From assembly GCA_023451265.1 (NCBI GenBank), contig JAEYAG010000231.1, positions 1 to 9,228 on the forward strand: a DNA stretch of 9,228 nucleotides, given 5' to 3'. Shown here one piece after another: positions 6,022 to 9,228 of this stretch. The notes beneath the pieces were generated by a model that was given only the letters and a program-made list of their open reading frames with translations, searched no databases and was not told the origin of the DNA. Position 1 is the first letter of the stretch, and every line of letters starts with the position of its first letter. Origin of the DNA: Actinomycetes bacterium (GTDB taxonomy: Bacteria > Actinomycetota > Actinomycetes > Actinomycetales > Microbacteriaceae). A program made the translations under genes and the position numbers.

Positions 6022-6324
6022 GTGCCCCTCTCCGACCGCGATCTGACGCTCCTCCGCTTCGAGTCGCGGTGGAGCGGCACGGGAGCGCCGGGCGCCAAGG
6101 AGGAGGCAGTGCGCACCGAGCTCGGCCTCACACCGGCGCGGTACTACCAGCTGCTCGGTCGCGTCATCGACGCGCCGGATGCCGCGGCCCACGACGCCAT
6201 GCTCGTCCATCGCCTGCGGCGCCTGCGCGACGCCCGAGAGCGCGAGCGCGCCGACCGCGCAGCCGGCCCGGCCGACGCGGCCGGCGCGGCTGTGCGCGCG
6301 GTTCACACCGGTACCGGCCGGTAA
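6022..6324 (+). CDS. DUF3263 domain protein
   Basis: The 100-aa product matches DUF3263 along residues 3-75: LSDRDLTLLRFESRW, then GAKEEAVRTELGLTPARYYQ in two pieces (24-43), then AHDAMLVHRLRRLRDARERER. The middle looks like a helix-turn-helix that could bind DNA (inference), and the family is actinobacterial. The last 25 residues are Ala/Gly-rich and poorly conserved. The start is GTG 6022, nine bases after the DUF2332 stop. The neighbour downstream is a LytR_C protein, the same pair as Rv0430–Rv0431 in Mycobacterium tuberculosis, so the two proteins probably act together in envelope biology or its control. Confidence 0.9.
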   Translation: MPLSDRDLTLLRFESRWSGTGAPGAKEEAVRTELGLTPARYYQLLGRVIDAPDAAAHDAMLVHRLRRLRDARERERADRAAGPADAAGAAVRAVHTGTGR

Positions 6325-6333
6325 CATTCTCTG
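6322..6333 (+). promoter_or_regulatory. -10 box of the LytR_C gene overlapping the DUF3263 stop codon
   Basis: TAACAT at 6322-6327 begins with the TAA stop of DUF3263 and lies six bases before GTG 6334, the same geometry as the preceding junction. Confidence 0.5.
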
Positions 6334-6915
6334 GTGCCGAAAACCCCGCCGCAGAAGGACCGCTTCGACGATCTGCCCGTGTCCGGGGACGCGGCAGCCC
6401 GCATCGGGGCGCACCGCGCCGAGAACCCGCGCATGCGCGGCGGGCTCGTGTTGCTGTGGTCGGTGCTCGCGACCCTCGCGCTCGTCGCGATCGGGATCTT
6501 CGGCACGCTCATCGCCACCGGCCGGGTGACGCTGTTCCCCGCGCCGTCGCCGACGGCCGCCGTCGTCGTCACGGCCGAGCCGGTGCTCGACACCGCCTAC
6601 AAGGTGACGGTGCTCAACGCCACCTCGCAGTCGGGGCTCGCGAGCGCCATGGCCGACGAGCTGGTGGCTGCCGGCTGGTCCGCCGACGATGTCACCGCCG
6701 GCGAGGCGGGCAGCGAGTTCGCCACCACGACCGTGTTCTACTCCGACGCCGCCGACGAGGGCGCTGCGCGCGGACTCGCGCAGGCGATCGGCGGCGCGGC
6801 GGTCGAGCTCAGCGACGCCTACACGGGCCTGGCGGGCGACGAGTCGGTCAAGCAGCTGGTCGTCGTCATCGGCACCGACCGGACGGATGCCGGGGCCGCC
6901 ACGACCGCGCCCTGA
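6334..6915 (+). CDS. Single-pass membrane protein with LytR C-terminal domain (VirR/Rv0431-like)
   Basis: The 193-aa product has a charged cytoplasmic start, one membrane segment at about 36-61, a Pro/Ser/Ala-rich spacer (68-80), and a LytR_C domain from about 90 to 181 (YKVTVLNATSQSGLASAMADEL onward in two parts, ending KQLVVVIG). The topology places the domain outside the membrane. The LytR_CpsA_Psr catalytic domain is absent, as in Rv0431 (VirR) of mycobacteria, which is linked to vesicle formation and the envelope. A role in peptidoglycan or envelope organisation is inferred. The start is GTG 6334, with no Shine-Dalgarno. Hairpins follow the stop. Confidence 0.88.
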   Translation: MPKTPPQKDRFDDLPVSGDAAARIGAHRAENPRMRGGLVLLWSVLATLALVAIGIFGTLIATGRVTLFPAPSPTAAVVVTAEPVLDTAYKVTVLNATSQSGLASAMADELVAAGWSADDVTAGEAGSEFATTTVFYSDAADEGAARGLAQAIGGAAVELSDAYTGLAGDESVKQLVVVIGTDRTDAGAATTAP

Positions 6916-6975
6916 CGGGCTCGCGCCCGCGTGCTGGCGGCGCTCTGCCTGCGCGCGGGCGGGCTCGCGCCCGCG
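6916..6975 (+). repeat. 16-bp direct repeat after the LytR_C gene
   Basis: CGGGCTCGCGCCCGCG occurs at 6916-6931 and again, identically, at 6960-6975. The second copy forms part of the terminator-like stem. It is probably a local duplication. Confidence 0.6.
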
Positions 6976-6993
6976 CGCCAGCGGGGCGTGTTT
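6951..6993 (+). terminator. GC-rich hairpin downstream of the LytR_C gene
   Basis: GCGCGCGGGCG (6951-6961) and CGCCCGCGCGC (6968-6978) form a perfect 11-bp stem with a 6-base loop. A short TTT follows at 6991-6993. A smaller GGGC/GCCC hairpin sits directly after the stop (6917-6928). Termination here would isolate the cspA transcript. Confidence 0.45.
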
Positions 6994-7066
6994 CGCGCGT
7001 GTGAACTCTTGGATGCGGCCGTGTCAACAGTTGCCGTATCGGCGGTTTCGCGGCATCCGCGGTGCA

Positions 7067-7072
7067 TAGCAT
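7067..7072 (+). promoter_or_regulatory. Candidate -10 box of the cold-shock gene
   Basis: TAGCAT at 7067-7072 would start transcription near 7079 and give a leader of about 24 nt, much shorter than the cold-responsive leader of E. coli cspA. No convincing -35 is present. Confidence 0.35.
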
Positions 7073-7102
7073 GGCGGAGTTCCACAGCATCAGGAGACTC
7101 GC

Positions 7103-7303
7103 ATGACCCAGGGCACCGTCAAATGGTTCAACGCCGAGAAGGGGTTCGGCTTCATCACCGTCACCGACGGCCAGGACGTCTTCGTCCACTACTCGAACAT
7201 CGACATGTCGGGCTTCCGCGTGCTCGAAGAGGGCCAGACGGTGGAGTTCACCGTCGGCGCCGGTCAGAAGGGCCCGCAGGCCGAGTCGGTCCGCGTCGTC
7301 TGA
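7103..7303 (+). CDS. cspA: Cold-shock protein (CspA family)
   Basis: The 66-aa product is a single cold-shock domain covering the full family length. It has RNP1 KGFGFI (13-18) and RNP2 VFVHY (26-30), with the aromatic residues that stack on single-stranded nucleic acid (Trp8, Phe15, Phe17, Phe27, His29). Such proteins bind RNA or ssDNA and melt RNA structure. The start at 7103 has AGGAG (7092-7096) six bases upstream. It is a single-gene unit between hairpins upstream and the paired 56-bp repeats downstream. Which cspA paralogue this is cannot be told, and expression may be constitutive since no long leader is seen. Confidence 0.95.
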   Translation: MTQGTVKWFNAEKGFGFITVTDGQDVFVHYSNIDMSGFRVLEEGQTVEFTVGAGQKGPQAESVRVV

Positions 7304-7320
7304 GTCCCGGCATCCCGCCC

Positions 7321-7376
7321 TCATCCGGCGCATGGTGCGGCTATCGGGCTGAATAGGCGCGATTCGCGTCGGCTGA
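7321..7376 (+). repeat. 56-bp imperfect palindromic repeat, copy 1
   Basis: The unit begins TCATCCGGCGC and ends GCGTCGGCTGA. The ends still pair, with one mismatch and one G-U. It shares 45 of 56 positions with copy 2, without gaps. The conserved blocks are the first 12 bases, GTGCGGC, ATCGGG and CGCGATTCGCG. It begins 17 bases after the cspA stop. Confidence 0.85.
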
Positions 7377-7403
7377 AGGCGAGCGTCGACGGCATCCTGG
7401 CGC

Positions 7404-7459
7404 TCATCCGGCGCAAAGTGCGGCCATCGGGGCGGGTAACCGCGATTCGCGCCGGATGA
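7404..7459 (+). repeat. 56-bp palindromic repeat, copy 2
   Basis: Perfect 11-bp terminal inverted repeats TCATCCGGCGC (7404-7414) and GCGCCGGATGA (7449-7459) frame the unit. Inner bases (7419-7423 with 7440-7444) also pair, giving a long imperfect hairpin. It lies 83 bases after the start of copy 1 and 18 bases upstream of the groEL promoter region. Confidence 0.88.
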
Positions 7460-7460
7460 A

Positions 7461-7472
7461 CCCGGCGCCGGG
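7461..7472. repeat. 12-bp perfect palindrome upstream of the groEL promoter
   Basis: CCCGGCGCCGGG lies directly after the second 56-bp repeat and five bases before the -35 of groEL. It could be a boundary hairpin. No function is known. Confidence 0.35.
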
Positions 7473-7476
7473 GCGG

Positions 7477-7503
7477 CTTGCACTCGTCATGCCAGAGTGC
7501 CAG
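7477..7503. promoter_or_regulatory. Second, imperfect CIRCE over the groEL -35 box
   Basis: GCACTC (7480-7485), nine bases, then GAGTGC (7495-7500) reproduces the CIRCE core with the exact spacer. Over the full 9-N9-9 element, 14 of 18 arm positions match. Its centre is 33 bp from that of the perfect CIRCE, about three helical turns, so two HrcA dimers could sit on the same face. Confidence 0.5.
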
Positions 7504-7506
7504 AAT
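7478..7506 (+). promoter_or_regulatory. groEL promoter (-35 TTGCAC, -10 CAGAAT)
   Basis: TTGCAC (7478-7483) and CAGAAT (7501-7506) are separated by 17 bases. The predicted start is near 7513, inside the perfect CIRCE, leaving a leader of about 60 nt. The housekeeping sigma factor is the likely reader. Confidence 0.7.
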
Positions 7507-7509
7507 GAG

Positions 7510-7536
7510 TTAGCACTCGCTCCTCGCGAGTGCTAA
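7510..7536. promoter_or_regulatory. Perfect CIRCE operator (HrcA-binding site)
   Basis: TTAGCACTC (7510-7518), nine bases, then GAGTGCTAA (7528-7536) is an exact match to the CIRCE consensus. HrcA binding here would block the groEL promoter, whose -10 box ends at 7506, and heat would relieve it. The hrcA gene is not in the window. Confidence 0.97.
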
Positions 7537-7572
7537 AGACTCATCCTCACGTCCGGGAGGGACGACACACTT

Positions 7573-9192
<1,620 letters not shown>

Positions 9193-9213
9193 GTCGCATC
9201 CCCTGACAGAAGC

Positions 9214-9228
9214 GCCCCTCCTTCGGGA
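9214..9228 (+). terminator. Start of a probable groEL terminator, cut by the window edge
   Basis: GCCCCTCC is followed by a TTCG tetraloop (9222-9225) and GGA at the edge. This is the left arm and first pairs of what looks like a TTCG-capped stem. The right arm and any T-tract are outside the window. Confidence 0.5.

Noticed and set aside
7103..7303. Long cold-shock leader or thermosensor upstream of cspA
   Set aside because: The likely -10 box leaves only about 24 nt of leader, too short for an E. coli cspA-type structure.
7321..7459. CRISPR array from the repeated units after cspA
   Set aside because: There are only two units, diverged by 11 of 56 positions and palindromic at their ends, with no cas genes. 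They fit a palindromic repeat family instead.

Overview
The window looks like chromosomal DNA from a high-G+C actinobacterium, most likely Microbacteriaceae and probably Microbacterium-like. This rests on the strong G/C bias at third codon positions, GTG starts, TAnnnT -10 boxes placed directly at start codons, HrcA/CIRCE control of groEL, and a DUF3263–LytR_C gene pair. It is mostly core and housekeeping sequence. I see no phage, transposase, CRISPR array, toxin-antitoxin pair or defence island.

Layout. The left edge carries the first 184 codons of a sugar-type ABC ATPase on the minus strand. Divergent from it is a membrane-anchored DsbA-fold protein whose CxxC active site is lost, followed by tRNA-Thr(UGU) with its own promoter and terminator. 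Next come a RidA-family protein, a likely 48-aa ORF joined to it by a GTGA overlap, an intergenic nested inverted repeat, and a DMT/YdcZ (DUF606) transporter. On the minus strand, msrB and a YdjA-like nitroreductase form a GTGA-overlapping operon; the nitroreductase has a long lysine-rich, histone-like tail. Divergent from msrB are a DUF2332 protein, a DUF3263 protein and a LytR_C membrane protein. Then come a cold-shock protein, a spacer with two copies of a 56-bp palindromic repeat, and groEL, which has a perfect CIRCE, a second imperfect CIRCE over the -35, and no groES beside it.

How the parts relate. msrB with the nitroreductase suggests redox or oxidative-damage metabolism. cspA and groEL are stress genes with separate promoters. 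The DUF3263–LytR_C pair matches the Rv0430–Rv0431 arrangement of mycobacteria and points to the cell envelope. Five genes (ridA, the DMT transporter, DUF2332, DUF3263, LytR_C) have a -10-like box 6–8 nt before the start codon and no Shine-Dalgarno, which predicts leaderless mRNAs. The ABC ATPase, msrB, cspA and groEL have clear Shine-Dalgarno sites.

Most worth a second look: an octamer (CGGCATCC/GGATGCCG) present 15 times in all reading frames, the paired 56-bp repeats, the nitroreductase tail, the inactive DsbA-fold protein, stop codons that double as -10 boxes, and the tandem CIRCE. I did not find a clear new multi-gene system.
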